From assembly GCF_024713975.1 (NCBI RefSeq), contig NC_091108.1:10771001-10835000 (forward strand): 64,000 bases of DNA, given 5' to 3'. Made by a program: the position numbers and the translations under genes. The notes under the pieces were generated by a model. The model saw only the letters and a list, made by a program, of their open reading frames with translations, was not told the origin of the DNA and ran no database searches. The stretch's first letter is position 1. Every line of letters begins with the position of its first letter. This DNA is from Paralichthys olivaceus. Its lineage: Eukaryota; Chordata; Actinopteri; Pleuronectiformes; Paralichthyidae. This document shows positions 1-16,708 of this stretch, one piece after another.

Positions 1-372
1 GCCTGTGTACCAATTCACATTTCCTTCTTGAAATACTTAGAGGAGAACAAGTCCAGCCCTGTAGGTGTTTGCAATGCTTGGCATACTGTCACAGGATAGT
101 TTCACATGCTTGGATTCTTTTATAAAAGTATGTTCCTCTTATAGACTTTTGCATTCTTCACTGCCACCGTAGTCAGCCCGGCTGCTTGGTGATAAGACAG
201 GAATAGAGTGATATTTCAGAAGCTTTGCTCCAAAAATCCCAATAGGCCCTTTTTATATCGACTCCAGCTTGTTGCTCCAACTATGTATTTCTTCAGCTAG
301 AGTGGCTACAAGTTCAGATTCATCACTGAGCTATGGGCTTGTTTTAACTTAATAATGTTTCTCTCATGTAAG
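1..372 (+). other. Intron of amotl2 (partial, 3' end)
   Basis: Non-coding sequence entering the window from the left. It ends at an AG acceptor (371-372) directly before the first recognisable angiomotin-like exon. No long reading frame, RNA gene or repeat was recognised in it. Calling it an intron rests on the downstream exon starting mid-codon. Confidence 0.6.
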
Positions 373-4979
<4,607 letters not shown>

Positions 4980-5307
4980 AGAACTGAGAAGTGGATTTTA
5001 AATGAGGAAGAACGGAGGGAAAAAAAGCAATTCTGAGAATCTGTGAAGTGTTTTTTAAAATAACTGAATGGAAGAAATATATTTGGATGCGAGAATGTTG
5101 TGGAAAGAGGCCAAAGCACGAAAAAAGACTGTTTTCAGGTTTTAGAGTCAGAGCTGTGCTTCGACTCACTCTCACTAAGCTGGACAGCTGCAGGCGGTCG
5201 GTCCTGGCTGTGTGAGAAGAGATTAATCTTCTGAGGTACTTGGACAGTATTGTGGATTGTTACAGAGCAAAATGTTCTCACAGAGTGTATGCCAAAATAT
5301 TTATATA

Positions 5308-5343
5308 AATATATATATGTGTATATATATATATATATATATT
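5308..5343. repeat. AT-rich simple repeat
   Basis: Alternating TA tract interrupted by one GTG, in the amotl2 3'UTR. Confidence 0.85.
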
Positions 5344-5680
5344 ATTGCTGCTCCCCCGTTTATTCCCCCTTTTATCTCTTTTCCCAATCCGGTGAAATAA
5401 GAAGCTATATATTTATCTTATCTGGTTTCCACAGATATTAAGCCTTGTGTTCTCATGAAAAATATTCAGTAGAAGGTTATCTGTGCGACCTGCATTCCCC
5501 TCCTTTTCAGAAAAGTTTTTATCTGAAAAACCTCATTCCCCTCACATGGATGTTATCTGTTCGGCAGACTTCCCCCTCGCTCGATAATTTAAACTGATAA
5601 CACATGAAAAACACTGCTGATTTAAAACGCTTGCTCGCTGTCCATGTCCATCGAGCCCGAGTAGCCGGATCTACCAAGGC

Positions 5681-5782
<102 letters not shown>

Positions 5783-6319
5783 AGTGAGATGCATAATATA
5801 TATAAAAGACTATTTGGTATGTTGTTGCCAAACTGACAGAACTGGTGTTTGTAATTTTGGGAGGGTGTTGATTTCGTCATCTTTTTTTTAAATTTACCTT
5901 TTTTCCTTCTTGGTGTATGTTTGCATGTGTGGTTACAGTATGTGAGTGTGTTTCCCGACGTGGCGATTCTGCTGGTTTGGTCGCCACCGTGGGATAAAAG
6001 TCGAAAACGACACCCGTGTTGGTTTTGTGTTTACTGTTAGTTTCGAACTAACAAACAGGTTAATTATTATTATTAATATTATTACTGTTATTATATATTT
6101 TATACAGATGTTTGTATTGTTATTTTAGATAAAATAGTGCTTTGAGAAAGACGCCAAAGAGTTTTATGTTTGTACGTATGTTGTAAGTTATGTGCCGACA
6201 ATCATGGTCATGTTAAGCTGTACACAACCAACCAAGTGTTGACTTCAAACAGGCATTTCTGTGAACTTCAAACAGTATGAAGGTTTTTACAGTTGAATTC
6301 ATGCAACATTTCATAAAGC

Positions 6320-6325
6320 AATAAA
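6320..6325 (+). terminator. Poly(A) signal AATAAA, amotl2
   Basis: Canonical hexamer, followed by a GT-rich element. It is the clearest canonical poly(A) signal I noticed downstream of the amotl2 stop codon. Confidence 0.55.
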
Positions 6326-7194
6326 ATATTCTAATGTAAACTGGCTCTGTGATCTTCCTCTTTGGTAAAAAGGGATTTTCTGTTACTGCTTTAAACAAAT
6401 AACTGCAGGAAAGTGTTTCTGGTAAATGTCCTGAACCTTTTGTCCCACATTTGTCTCACATTGTCACTGGATCTCCTCGTTCCTGTCCTCTCGCTGCACC
6501 ACAGAGAAGAGTGCTCTTCATTAATGAATACCAGAGCTGCATTCTTTTGGGTTCAACTTTCTCGGATGGCCTGCTCTCTTGTTCTCCTCTTGCCATGAAG
6601 AGCATGCTTGACATAGATCACATTCTCATAGGGACACGTAACCGTATATGTGACAAAGACAGGTTTCTCCGAGATTAAGCGCTAATGCCTTTTCAAAAAT
6701 GTCTCTGTGCTGCCGCATCCACCTTGGCCAACATGTGCTGCATTCCTAAACCCCTTTATTGCCTCCCGTTTGACTCACGCCCAGAGGTGTTTATGAACTA
6801 TTTCAGGACATGCCGCTGGATGTGAAGACGAGAGAGCTCGGTTATGTGGGATCTGTTTCAGGATAGGTTTCACTCACACACACTTGTGTATGAACTCACA
6901 CATGCAGCTGTAAATGTCGCACTCGAGCAGCATTGACAATGAGACTTAGCAACGCAGTGGAACAATGAGAATGAATGTTCTCGTGTCACATGGTTCACCG
7001 GCCATCTCTCCACATGCAACGTGTGTGAAATCTCAAATATGGCTGCGGCAGGGAAGCTTTCACTTGTGACTGCCAAATGAAGCAAGGTTGAGGATGTAGT
7101 TTGCTTTGATTTATGACAATTGAAACATACAACACGTACTCGCTTGCTTTATCATCTCCAAACAGAGGTCATGTTTTCACCTCAGTTTGTTTGT

Positions 7195-7275
7195 GCAGGT
7201 TTACTCAAACTAATGAATGGATTTCCACAAAACTTGGCAGAATAATGGGCCAAGTAAGAAACCATTACATTTTTT
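7195..7275 (+). mobile_element. Interspersed repeat fragment (family P)
   Basis: Contains AATGGATTTCCACAAAACTTGG then GGGCCAAG. The same wording (ATTTCCATGAAA/GTTT, GTGGAA) recurs at 27885-27985 and 29309-29362, and in reverse at 25120-25240. From memory this matches a common teleost repeat with the core GGATTTCCATGAAACTTGG. Class unknown. Confidence 0.5.
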
Positions 7276-7372
7276 GTCATTGTGTATTTTGTTTCATGGA
7301 GTAAATGCTACTTGTGATAAGAACAACCTAAGATGACAGACATTCATTTGACTTCATTCATTTTTCCTTTGG

Positions 7373-7495
7373 TCCACATCTCATCCATTAACATGGAGGT
7401 GGTGGGAATTATGACCTATACTTCAGCTAACCACCAGATGGCGATTGATACACTTTGGCTTCACTTCTGAGGAGCAGTCAAGTCGTCCATCTTTA
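7373..7495 (+). mobile_element. Interspersed repeat fragment (family M)
   Basis: Runs from CATCTCATCCATTAACATGG through ATGACCTATACTTCAGC, the ACCACCAGATGGCGAT core and TTGGCTTCACTT to GTCCATCTTTAT. Related copies lie at 28631-28717, 37265-37340 and 40400-40472. Looks like a short non-autonomous element that is common in percomorphs; class not determined. Confidence 0.55.
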
Positions 7496-7869
7496 TCAAA
7501 AACATATCTCTTAAAACGCCCTAAACAAACAATCGGCAAAGATTTTGAAACATCATCCTCCTCCACAACTTAGCAAGTGGAGGATAAATCCTGCAGCAGC
7601 TGAGTTTGCTGGCCGGATGGGGGAATATGTTAAAACACCTGAGCGTGCCCGGACTTGGACACAGAGGATACGGGCTGGTGAGATCACACGGATGCTTTTG
7701 ACAGAGAGGCTTGTATGGGAAAACACAGAGCAGGATCTGGTGGTATGCAACACCATCAATCTTATTTATGAATTGAGTGCTCTTATCTGGCTCACTGATG
7801 GGCAACATTGTGAAGACTTGCCAACATTCTTCTGTGAATTTGAAAGGCGGTCGACATGTTTCAACTGCA

Positions 7870-7898
7870 GCTCTCTCTCTTTCTCTCTCTCTCTCTCT
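7870..7898. repeat. (CT)n microsatellite
   Basis: CT dinucleotide tract with one TTT interruption. Confidence 0.9.
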
Positions 7899-9705
7899 TT
7901 CCCAGAATTTACATGATGAGGGAAAAGAGAATGTAAACACAAGTCTGGGGTCAAATTCCTTTGTGCTCAAAGCTCCAAGAGAATTAAAATTTTCTACACT
8001 TTTTGGATCCCACCCCACCCCTCCTTTTTCTGGCTCAGTCACATGGGAACTTTCATGACTGAATCTTCAAACGCGATGAGGGGAAGGGGTTTGTTGTTGT
8101 GTCAACACTGTTGTGTGCACTGCCGTGTTTTGTTGCCCCCATCTTGATGTTGACAGTTCAACAGCACTTTTCCTCAGAAGATTTACTCACTGGAGGATCA
8201 GCACAATCAGCAAATCCACTGATGGAGGAGACTAAAGAGGTGGTTATTGGAAATTGTCCTCGCTTCACATTGGTATTTGACCTTGTCTGTATGAGGCCAA
8301 ACACTCAATGAGGAAACTCATCTAATGCAGTCAAATTATAAACAATAGCTGCTGCACGCACGTCACAATCATGCAGAAATAAACACAAGAATCAAGTGAC
8401 TTTTGTGACAGTGTGAAGATAGATTGATTGACCGGCCTCCTCAGGGGAGATACAGAATAACTTGTCAGATACTCAGCAAGAAAACTCCCAGCAACAACGT
8501 AAATCCACAAAGTCATGTGTTCCACGAGTTAAAAAAAGGGGTATATTTTGGGGCATTGCTATAATACATGAGCTGTGCCCAGAGTGAAGCAGTACAGTCC
8601 TGATGTTCTGGAACTTGTCAACACCTGCAACATGAGCTACACTGTCAAGACTACTGTTGAAGATGGTATTCCTGTTTGTTCAGGAGCCATATATTTACCC
8701 AGAGATTAATAAAATCAATTGAACGAGGTAAATATAATTTTCCCAGGGAGATTTACGATAACCTTCTTTTTCTATAATCTTTTATGGAAAGTAATAAAGC
8801 ATTTTAGGTTTGTCGATAAGTTAATCATCATGTGAAAGATCTTCTGCAAGGAAACATTTGAGAGTTTGACCTGGACAGGGATGCACTCTGACAAAGAGGA
8901 CAGGTGTGAAGCAGTTGGAGCCAGAATCCAATGACTGATATAAAAATTATTTGTAGCTGAACAGTGACACCTGCTGAGCTTCCCAGGCCTGTACAGCAGT
9001 ACACATCTGCACTTGCCCACATTGAAACTTATATGGAACTCAACATTAAAAGCCATGGATGTACTAATAAACACGTGATTATAAAATAATATGATACATG
9101 TTTAAGATGCACTACATGTTTTTTCTGTTTTTATGTCCGCGAAGGACCTTGGAAAGGTGTTTCTTGAAAAGGGCAATTTCAATAAAAAGTGTAATAATAA
9201 TAACTATTATTATTATAATTGCTGTTTTGGTTGTTGCTATTATTAAGTCTATTGTTATTAAAATCATTATTAAGTATTGATTGCACAGTAAAATAGAAGA
9301 TCACTCCACATGGAATATGTGTGCAGAACCCTATCTTTCCAATATTTAGTTAGTATAGTTATTTAAAACCATACAATGCAGAATGGCTTTTAATGGTGAA
9401 TTTTCTGTATTGATTAATTCATTTTTTTCCCCAATATATTTTTATATTTAAACTTTTTTTTACTTTGCAGATGAAGACTGCATCTTATTTCTCAGTTATT
9501 AGTGTTTGTGCTTTTATTCCTTTTACCAGTTTTAAGGATTATAGTTTTGCAGGATTAGAGTGCAGCTTTCAGAGTGAGCACACGCTTCAATCACACAAAA
9601 ACAAGAAAGAAAGAAGATTTATAGTGGGACCATGTCAGACTGAGGACAAATCCTTTTTTCATGCCTACTTCTTTGCCATACTTCTATCCACCGTTCCACA
9701 TGCCA

Positions 9706-9765
9706 GTCCTGTAGGTGGCGGTAATGCACTTTTAACCGCCGATCAAATCTAAAGAAGAAGGAGAA
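9706..9765 (+). mobile_element. Repeat end upstream of THAP gene A
   Basis: CCTGTAGGTGGCGGTAATGC followed by ACCGCCGATCAAA and an AAGAAGAAGG tail. From memory this closely matches a widespread teleost repeat that ends in AAGAAG. It ends about 190 bases before the gene A start codon, so it lies in or beside the promoter. Confidence 0.5.
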
Positions 9766-9953
9766 GTTGCACCGCCGGTGACACCACACTGAGCGAACCC
9801 ATCCACACTGCCACGCCCATTCAGCCATCACGGCTACTATAGCAACAGCGACAGTCGAAGTTGAGGCTGTGTCAGAGAAAACAGCCGAAACCCTGCACGT
9901 GCCTCCAGTAACAAACACTCACAACCACCCAAAGACCCAGACTGATACCCGGG
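9766..9953 (+). promoter_or_regulatory. Likely promoter/5'UTR of THAP gene A
   Basis: The stretch between the repeat and the ATG is CpG-bearing compared with the AT-rich intergenic DNA to its left. No TATA box was seen. The leader ends CCGGGATGTGCTCC, the same start context used by genes B and D. Confidence 0.4.
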
Positions 9954-12583
9954 ATGTGCTCCGTCCTCGGCTGTGACTCGTCGCGTCGCTGTGCGAAGCG
10001 GTTCAAGTTACCGGAGGACCCAGAGAAGAGGCTGGAGTGGGTCCAGTTCCTCGCTGCAGCCAACAAGCAGCGTTTTAAAGAGTCGTCCTGGACCGACATC
10101 ACCATATGTAGCGAGCATTTTAAATACGACTGCCTGGTGTATGTGGCCCCCACCGGCTCCGTCCAGCTGACGCCCGGTGCGGCTCCGTCTGTGTGTCTTC
10201 CGCCGAAGTCAGTCACACGTGCGCCGGACTTGGAGAGCCCGACACGTTCGGTGATTCTGCGCATTACACCCGATGCGTGTTCACCGTGCGTGACGAGGGA
10301 CCACGGAGTAGCTCCTCCAAAAAGTGATGCCAAAGTGTCTCGACCGCCCCCTGGTGGGTGGCTGCAGTATGAAGCGGCTTTAAGACGCACACTGAAGTCC
10401 GGAGGACTGGTAAGTTTGGTAATGATGAGTTATGAGTGAAACATCTTAGTTTTTGGCCGAGACTTCCTTGTGGTTGGTCGAGCTTGTAGATCAGTGGGAT
10501 GTCACTGCGCAGAATCTGGCTCCAAATGGGCAAAAAAGATGGCAGCGCTCATACCTGGTATATTTTGGCTTCAGTTTTGGACAGCGGGAGTAAGTGGAGA
10601 TGAGTTGACCATCTTTAGCTACAGTCCATGGTTTGACTCAAGTCGTGGATATTTTAAAGCAGCACAATGTAACCCCCTCCCTTATTACCTTGTGTAGGAG
10701 CCTGAGGAAACCACAGAAGTTACTTCTCAGTGTAATCAACTTTCAAAAAGCACCTACTCTGAAAAATCAAGACTGACTTCAATAGGTACAAAAATGAAAT
10801 AAATTTTAGTATAATAACAAAAAAATGACATGAAGCATTTTCTCATGTGTTCTTCAAATGTAACTTTCAGGAGTCCTCGTCCCAAGAGGTGTCTCATGTC
10901 CAGCGGATACCTCAGATACTCAGGCGCAACCAAAGTATGTGAATGTTGATTTGATACGAGAAAAGTATGTTGTCTTGTTTAATTTGTGCATTTTACATAC
11001 CGTTTTACAGCTTCATTTTTTATCATTCATTTCCAATTGATCAGAGCCACACTTCCAAAGATGAAGGATAACTTTGCTGTGAAGTTCAGTGCCAGTGTCC
11101 CCATAGCTGAAGTTCAACACCGTACAAAGGTAAGGAGGTATAGCAACAGCAGTCAGATATACTATAATAATAAATAAGATTAATTAAGTACAACATGCCA
11201 ATCTGCAATGTCCACTTATATATACTATATGCTGTTGTATGCATCATTAGTTCAATTCACAAATCAAAACACATCATCTCCTTGCACCTTGTTGTATTTC
11301 AACCGTCTGTTTTACTGACTTAAAAAAGTTTATTTTAAATTGTGTCACAGGCAGCCCCGACAGATCACTCAGGATTCTCTGAGATTGTTGCTGTCATTGA
11401 CCAGGGGGAGAATGAGGCCATGAATGAAACAGCAACATCGAGTGATCAGGGCGACGTGGATTCAGATGAGGACTGGAAAACAAATGATGAGGACACCGAA
11501 GATGATGATTTTGAGGAAATTATTAGTTATGGTTTCAGCCCCATAAACCATATCCTCTGCACAGAGTGCGGGAGGTTTTTCGGTAATCGTTGGCCTCACA
11601 TGTGCGAGCACAAAAGGAAGCCCTATTCGTGCAATATTTGTGGCAAGAGATGTGTCAGTGAGAATGCCCTAAACAGACATAACCGAGTCCACAGTGAAAA
11701 ATATGAGCACCGGTGCAAATACTGCCACATCACGTTCAAAACAAAGGTGGACAAAATCACTCACGAGCAGATCCACGTAACTGAAGGAAAGCCCTATAAA
11801 TGTTCTGAATGTTCAGAGAGGTTTGCCTCAAATAAGGATCGCCAAATCCACCTGGACAGTCACAGAGACCCCAAGGATTTAAAATGCCACATCTGTGGGA
11901 TTGAGTTCCTCTGGTCCCGCTCGGTTGAAAGACACTTGGCTGTGCACACAGGTCTAAAGCCGCATAAGTGCACAGAGTGCGAGCGCAGCTTCAGTCAGGC
12001 AAGTCACCTCAAATCTCACATGCGCCTGCACACGGGGGAGAGGCCTTTCAAGTGTCAGCATTGCAGCAAGTGCTTCAATCACAATGTGAGCTTAAAGAGT
12101 CACGTCCTGCGCTATCACACATCAAGCTCTGGGTTTGACAAGAATAATGAAAAGAAAAAAGGAAGAGCAAGGGACAGTAGAGTTGCTCGTGGTAAATTAA
12201 AAAAAAGAGGTGAAGACTCAGAGTGTGACCATGTAGAGGAAGAACAGGATACAGAAGAGGAAGTGAAGGATAGAATGTATAGACCGAAAAAGAGAAGTAC
12301 AGGCAGACCCATTGGAAGGCCTAAGAGCAGTGCAGCAGCTAATTTAGTTGTGGCAACTCAATTGGAACGTACACGTTCAAACAACAAGGCTCGAAAACTG
12401 CAGGCGACGAAGTCACAGAGAACACAATGCAGCAACGAGGAAAGTGAGAACGAGCCGACTGACAGCGACATGAACACCATGGATTCAGCTGGGGAGGGAG
12501 GGAAGAAGAGCAGGGTTGAAAAGAACACAACAAATAATTCTGACAATAACTCTGATTTCGAGCCAGAAGGTCGAAGGAAATAA
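9954..12583 (+). CDS. THAP gene A: THAP-C2H2 zinc finger fusion protein, 651 aa
   Basis: Predicted nuclear DNA-binding protein. Exons: 9954-10409, 10698-10785, 10871-10964, 11045-11129 and 11351-12583; all have GT/AG borders and phases 0,1,2,0. Residues 1-90 form a THAP domain: C2, C7, C52 and H55 as the C2CH zinc ligands, W29 and W46, and APSV as the AVPT-like end. A linker follows (to about 241), then an acidic stretch with DSDEDW, a CxxC-x9-HxCxH module near 311-328, six C2H2 fingers (about 335-497), an AT-hook-like GRPIGRPK at 559-566, and a Glu/Ser-rich tail ending in SDFEPEGRRK. Exon 4 is only 85 bases, against 250 in gene B, and lacks the Cys knuckle. The finger exon is open upstream of its acceptor, but the AG at 11349-11350 and the match to gene D (GCA.CC.ACAGAT) fix its start. 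Domains are clear; target and function are unknown. Confidence 0.85.
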
Positions 12584-13235
12584 AAATACAGCAGCCAGAC
12601 GGGAGGTGACAAGTCAGGGAAGCACAGGGGGTGGTCTGAATGAAGTGGTTGATATGAACAGAATAGAGAATTGTGTTTCAATAACTGTCAACAGAGAGAA
12701 TCAATATAAAGAAGGTGTCCATACAGAAATTGACTTATTTCCTAAAAAATGACAAACTATGACATATGAGTCGTGTTCAGAGAATCTGATGCTTTCATAT
12801 CAAAACCTGTTTTAATCTTAATCACTGATGTGTGTTCCATCGAATCTGACTGGATAAAAGTATATTAACCTGGACTGTTGTTAAATGTCTGTGTCTTTCT
12901 GCTGTAAAGTTCCGATTCTATCATAACATGTGTAAACTGCTTGAAAGGTTGTCAAGTATATATTCATAGATAATATATATATATATATTTTCAAAATAAT
13001 CTGTATTATTTATGTGTTTTGTTTAGTCATTTATTCAGAGCTGTATGTTAAGGTAATCTTATGAGACCTATATTATTTATATATATAATTGTTTTTTAAT
13101 TATAATCTAATGAGAGCTATATGATTGATGTATTTTTACTTTTGGTATTTGATTATTATAAAGATTCTGCTCTGATCCTCCGGTACGCCAGGGGGAGTCC
13201 CAAACTTAGAAGTTAACATTGTCAGCGACAAAAGA
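12584..13235. other. Gene A 3'UTR and short A-B intergenic spacer
   Basis: AT-rich sequence after the gene A stop, including a (TA)n stretch near 12975-12988. I saw no canonical AATAAA with confidence, so the end of the transcript is not placed. Gene B promoter sequence starts at about 13240. Confidence 0.5.
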
Positions 13236-13415
13236 AGAACCGTATAGCCCCGCCCCCTCCCTCATCACTAGCAATAATGGCTGCCGTGTAGCTCCTCTCT
13301 GTGGACCCTGGTCAGAGACTCAGTCCGACCACCACCTTCCAGTCCCCGTGAACCTCCAACATAACCCGGTGTGACCTCTTCGATCAGCGGGGTAGGGTCT
13401 GGACCTGTCGCCGGG
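13236..13415 (+). promoter_or_regulatory. GC-box/YY1-like promoter and 5'UTR of THAP gene B
   Basis: CCCCGCCCCC at 13248-13257 is a GC (Sp1-type) box. AATAATGGCTGCCG at 13273-13286 resembles a YY1 site. No TATA box. The layout suits a housekeeping-type, CpG-rich start; factor binding is inferred from motifs only. Confidence 0.5.
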
Positions 13416-16400
13416 ATGTGCTCCGTCCTCCGCTGCGGTTCGTCGCGTCGCGGTGCGCAGCGGTTCAAGTTGCCGGCGGATCCAGAGAAGAGGCTGGAGT
13501 GGGTCCAGTTCGTGTTCGAGGCGAACGGACAGCGGCTCAAAGAGTCGTCCTGGACCGACATCACCATCTGCAGAGAACACTTCACTGATGACTGCTTCGG
13601 TAAAACTAAGAGCGGCTCTGTTCAGCTGAGGAGCAGCGCTGTACCATCACTGTGCATCAAGACAGAGCCCGAGGAGGAGGAGGAGGAGGAGCAGGTGGAG
13701 GTGAAGCCTGAGTCTGAGGTGAGTCTCAACCAGAGCTGAGCAAGAAAACAATATCAATAATCATCTGTTGCAATATAATCAACAATAGTTATGTGACAAA
13801 AGTACATGTTGACATACTGGTTCTCCATTGTCCTGCACAGTTAGGAGGCAAACACATGATTGATCTACATCAGATAAAATGTTTTCTCTGCTCATAAAGA
13901 AAAGTTTAAACCCACAATCATCTCTCAGGAGCATCTGTCTTTAAAGGTTCAGTGTGTAGAGTTCAGTGACATCTAGTGGTGAGGATGCACGTTGCAGCTG
14001 AATACCCCTCTCCTTACCCTCCCCTTCCCAACATGAAGGAGAACCTCAGTTGTCATATGTAAAAAAACACGGTGGCCTCCGTAGAGAGGACCCAAGTATT
14101 CAAATATAATCTTGATATCGTTTTTGGCCACATGGTGCAGCCTTATAGTCTCTACACACCGTATCAACAAAAATACTAGAGACAGCAGCAGTTGACACTG
14201 TAGGGTTTGTTCCTGCATCAATTCCATTTCAATTTCAATAAGCTTTATTGGCATGACATCCACATGTGCTGCCAAAGCACAACTTTATTAGATTTAAAGA
14301 AGCTTATTAACAATTACAATGTTAGATAATGGGATAAAAACAGATTGAACAAAATATGCAGTCTAAGTAATAGAATTACTCAAGCTTGAACTACATAGAA
14401 AAAGAAATGAAAATGGTGAGACTCAGTTGATCGTGTTGTAATACCTGTTTTATTATTATAACATCTATATTATAAATATCTCATGATGTATTTCAGTAGA
14501 AATGTTTGTATTGACTTGCCTCTTCGGTACAACCGGCTCTATAATGAGCACTTAACGTAACTCGAGCACTTTGATCTACTTATGTTCCAGTAAGAGCTTC
14601 TACTTTTGTTCACGTGCAGGAGCCTGTGGAAATCTCAGAATTTGATTCCCAGTGTGATCAACAACAATCCGACAGTTCTGAAGAATCAATATCACCAGAC
14701 CATACCACTACTCTTCGTAAGAAAATTCAAATTGTTGTGTTAACAAAAAATTAGTTAGATATATACTCAAATAATATCATATGAGGTATTGACTCTAAAT
14801 TACATTTACAGATGTGCCAGTTAGCCCGGTGCCAAGCCAAACTCCAGAAGAAGATTATGTTCAGATGCTGAAAAAGGTTAAGAATGTTGATATAATCAGG
14901 GAAAAGTAAGTACTTACATGGATTACAACAGGTTACGGTTTTAAAACCTGGATCTTGTTTTAACTATTTCATTGAACTCTTTATTTTTCAGAGCTTCACT
15001 TCTCCAGATGAAGGGAAAGTATGTTGTGAATGAAAACCGTCTCCTCCAGTTGTTTGGCAGTAAGTGCCCTTTATGTGATTGTAATGTTAAGATGGAGAAG
15101 ACTATCCATGGCGGACTCATCGTTGTGAAACGGGAGTGCCTCCAGTGTAAATACAGACACCAGTGGAAAAGCCTGATCGGTGTCGGTGTCCAAGGAGTTG
15201 AAGGTCAACACCTGACATACGACACAAAACTAATTTCAGAGGTAAGACATCAGTGATCGATATCGATGTCTATGTAATAAATAATAAATAAAACTGCAAT
15301 TTTAGTTATGTATATAGTTAATTGCTCTGGTGGCTCTAACAAGATGAATACTTTGTTTTTGCACCCATGCATTGTTTGGCTGTAATATTCAAAACTTCCA
15401 ACTGTGCTGCACAGACTAAAAGGTTTGATTTACCCACAGTCTGAGGAGAGCGATCATATGAACCATACGGAGGAATCGAGTGATCCGGGTGCTGTGGATT
15501 CAGATGAGGACTGGAAGCCGGCAGAGGAGCATTCACTGCCTGCTGAGCTTCATAGTGGATCTGATGAGACTGAAGATGACAATGATGATGTAAGCAATTG
15601 TTACGTATTCGCGCCCAACCACAGCGAGCTCTGCACGGAGTGTGGAAAGTTTTTCAGTAAACGTTGGCCTCACACGTGTGAACACAAAGCAAAGCCCTAT
15701 TCTTGCAATATTTGTGGCAAGAGATGTGTCAGTGTGGTTGCTCTAAACCGACATAGCAGAGTCCACAACGAAAACTATGAGCATCGGTGCAAATACTGCC
15801 ACAGAACGTTCAAAACAAAGGTGGACAAAATCACTCACCAGCAGATTCACGTAACCGAAGGAAAGCCCTATAAATGCCCTGACTGTTCTGAGACCTTTGC
15901 CTCGAACAAGGATCGTGAAATCCACCTGGAGGATCACAGAGGCCCCAAGCAGTTAACATGTCCCTTTTGTGGGATTGAATTTAACCGTACCCTGTCTATT
16001 CAGAGACACTTAATGGTTCACACAGGTCAAAAGCCGTTCAAGTGTTCTGAGTGTCAACGCGGCTTCAACCAGGCAAGTCATCTCAAATCTCACATGCGCC
16101 TGCACACGGGGGAGAGGCCTTTCAAGTGTCAGCATTGCGACAAGTGCTTTAATCACAATGTGAGCTTAAAGAGTCATATCCAGCGTTATCACACTTCCAA
16201 TCCTGTGCATGAACGAAAGAGGGGCAGAAAGAGCAAAACTGTGAACACTGAAGCAACTGATTCTCAGGAGAAAGCGGAGGAGAGATGGGCAGAGCCAGAG
16301 CCGGAGGAAGAGCTTGATGAAAAAGAGCCGTTACAGAAGAAGAGAAAATTAAAGCCAAGAAGCAAAAGGAGCACAGGTAGACCCATAGGAAGGCCTAAGA

Positions 16401-16708
16401 GAAATTCGGAAGAGAATTTGTCCCTGGAAGGGGAAAATCAAGACCTGGGTTCAAACACTGAGACCGGAAAATCAAAGGCATGGACGTCAAAGACAACAGA
16501 GGGCAGTGATGAAGAGAGCGATGACGAGCCGCCTGAAAGCAACATGTCTTTTGACTCAAATGAGGAGGAGGATTTTAGGAGTGAGAAAGTAACATCAAGC
16601 CCAAGCAGATCAAGAGGAAGCCCCAGAATGTCTGACCCAGACACTGACTTTGACCCAGAAGAATCAAAGGAAGAGGAAGAGCAGATGGAGCAGACGCTTG
16701 AACATTAA
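13416..16708 (+). CDS. THAP gene B: THAP-zinc knuckle-C2H2 fusion protein, 670 aa
   Basis: The most complete member of the cluster. Exons: 13416-13718, 14620-14716, 14812-14905, 14992-15241 and 15440-16708 (phases 0,1,2,0). THAP domain at residues 1-85 with C2, C7, C52 and H55 and the AVPSL end. Exon 1 closes with two sumoylation-type motifs, IKTE and VKPE, around a Glu run. Exon 4 encodes a compact possible zinc knuckle: C190/C193 and C214/C217, followed by YRHQW. The last exon carries DSDEDWKP, a CxxC-x9-HxCxH module, six C2H2 fingers (about 335-499) with HTGE/QKP-type linkers, GRPIGRPK (561-568) and an acidic tail with DTDFDPEE. Finger sequence is close to gene A, and the THAP exon is nearly identical to gene D. 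Predicted nuclear DNA-binding regulator; no orthologue recognised by name. Confidence 0.86.
13719..14619 (+). other. Intron 1 of THAP gene B
   Basis: Donor GTGAGT at 13719, acceptor GTGCAG ending at 14619. It contains a repeat copy at 13943-14130 and otherwise AT-rich sequence without coding signal. Confidence 0.7.
13943..14130 (+). mobile_element. Short interspersed repeat in gene B intron 1
   Basis: Begins AAAGGTTCAGTGTGTAGAGT, continues TGACATCTAGTGGTGA and GCTGAATACCCCTC, then TGGCCTCCGTAGAGAGGACC. From memory this is a common percomorph repeat (the AAAGGTTCAGTGTGTAG family). It is a truncated, non-coding copy; its class is not determined. Confidence 0.6.

Larger units (their letters stand above)
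6346..9700. other. Intergenic region with repeat relics
   Basis: No gene can be supported between the amotl2 poly(A) site and THAP gene A. Contents are repeat fragments at about 7195-7275 and 7373-7495, a (CT)n tract at 7870-7898 and AT-rich trinucleotide-like DNA at 9190-9275. Short open frames on both strands lack domains, splice context and family resemblance. Confidence 0.65.

Noticed and set aside
11342..11350. Finger exon of gene A starting upstream of the acceptor
   Set aside because: The frame is open for a few codons before the AG, but there is no ATG there; the splice acceptor and the match to gene D's exon start at 11351 are better. The same applies to 15404-15439 and 22582-22611.
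12115..12681. Minus-strand frames opposite the C-terminal part of gene A
   Set aside because: Shadows of the acidic Glu/Lys-rich coding strand (Ser/Leu/Phe-rich). The same is true at 16149-16644 and 23176-23980.
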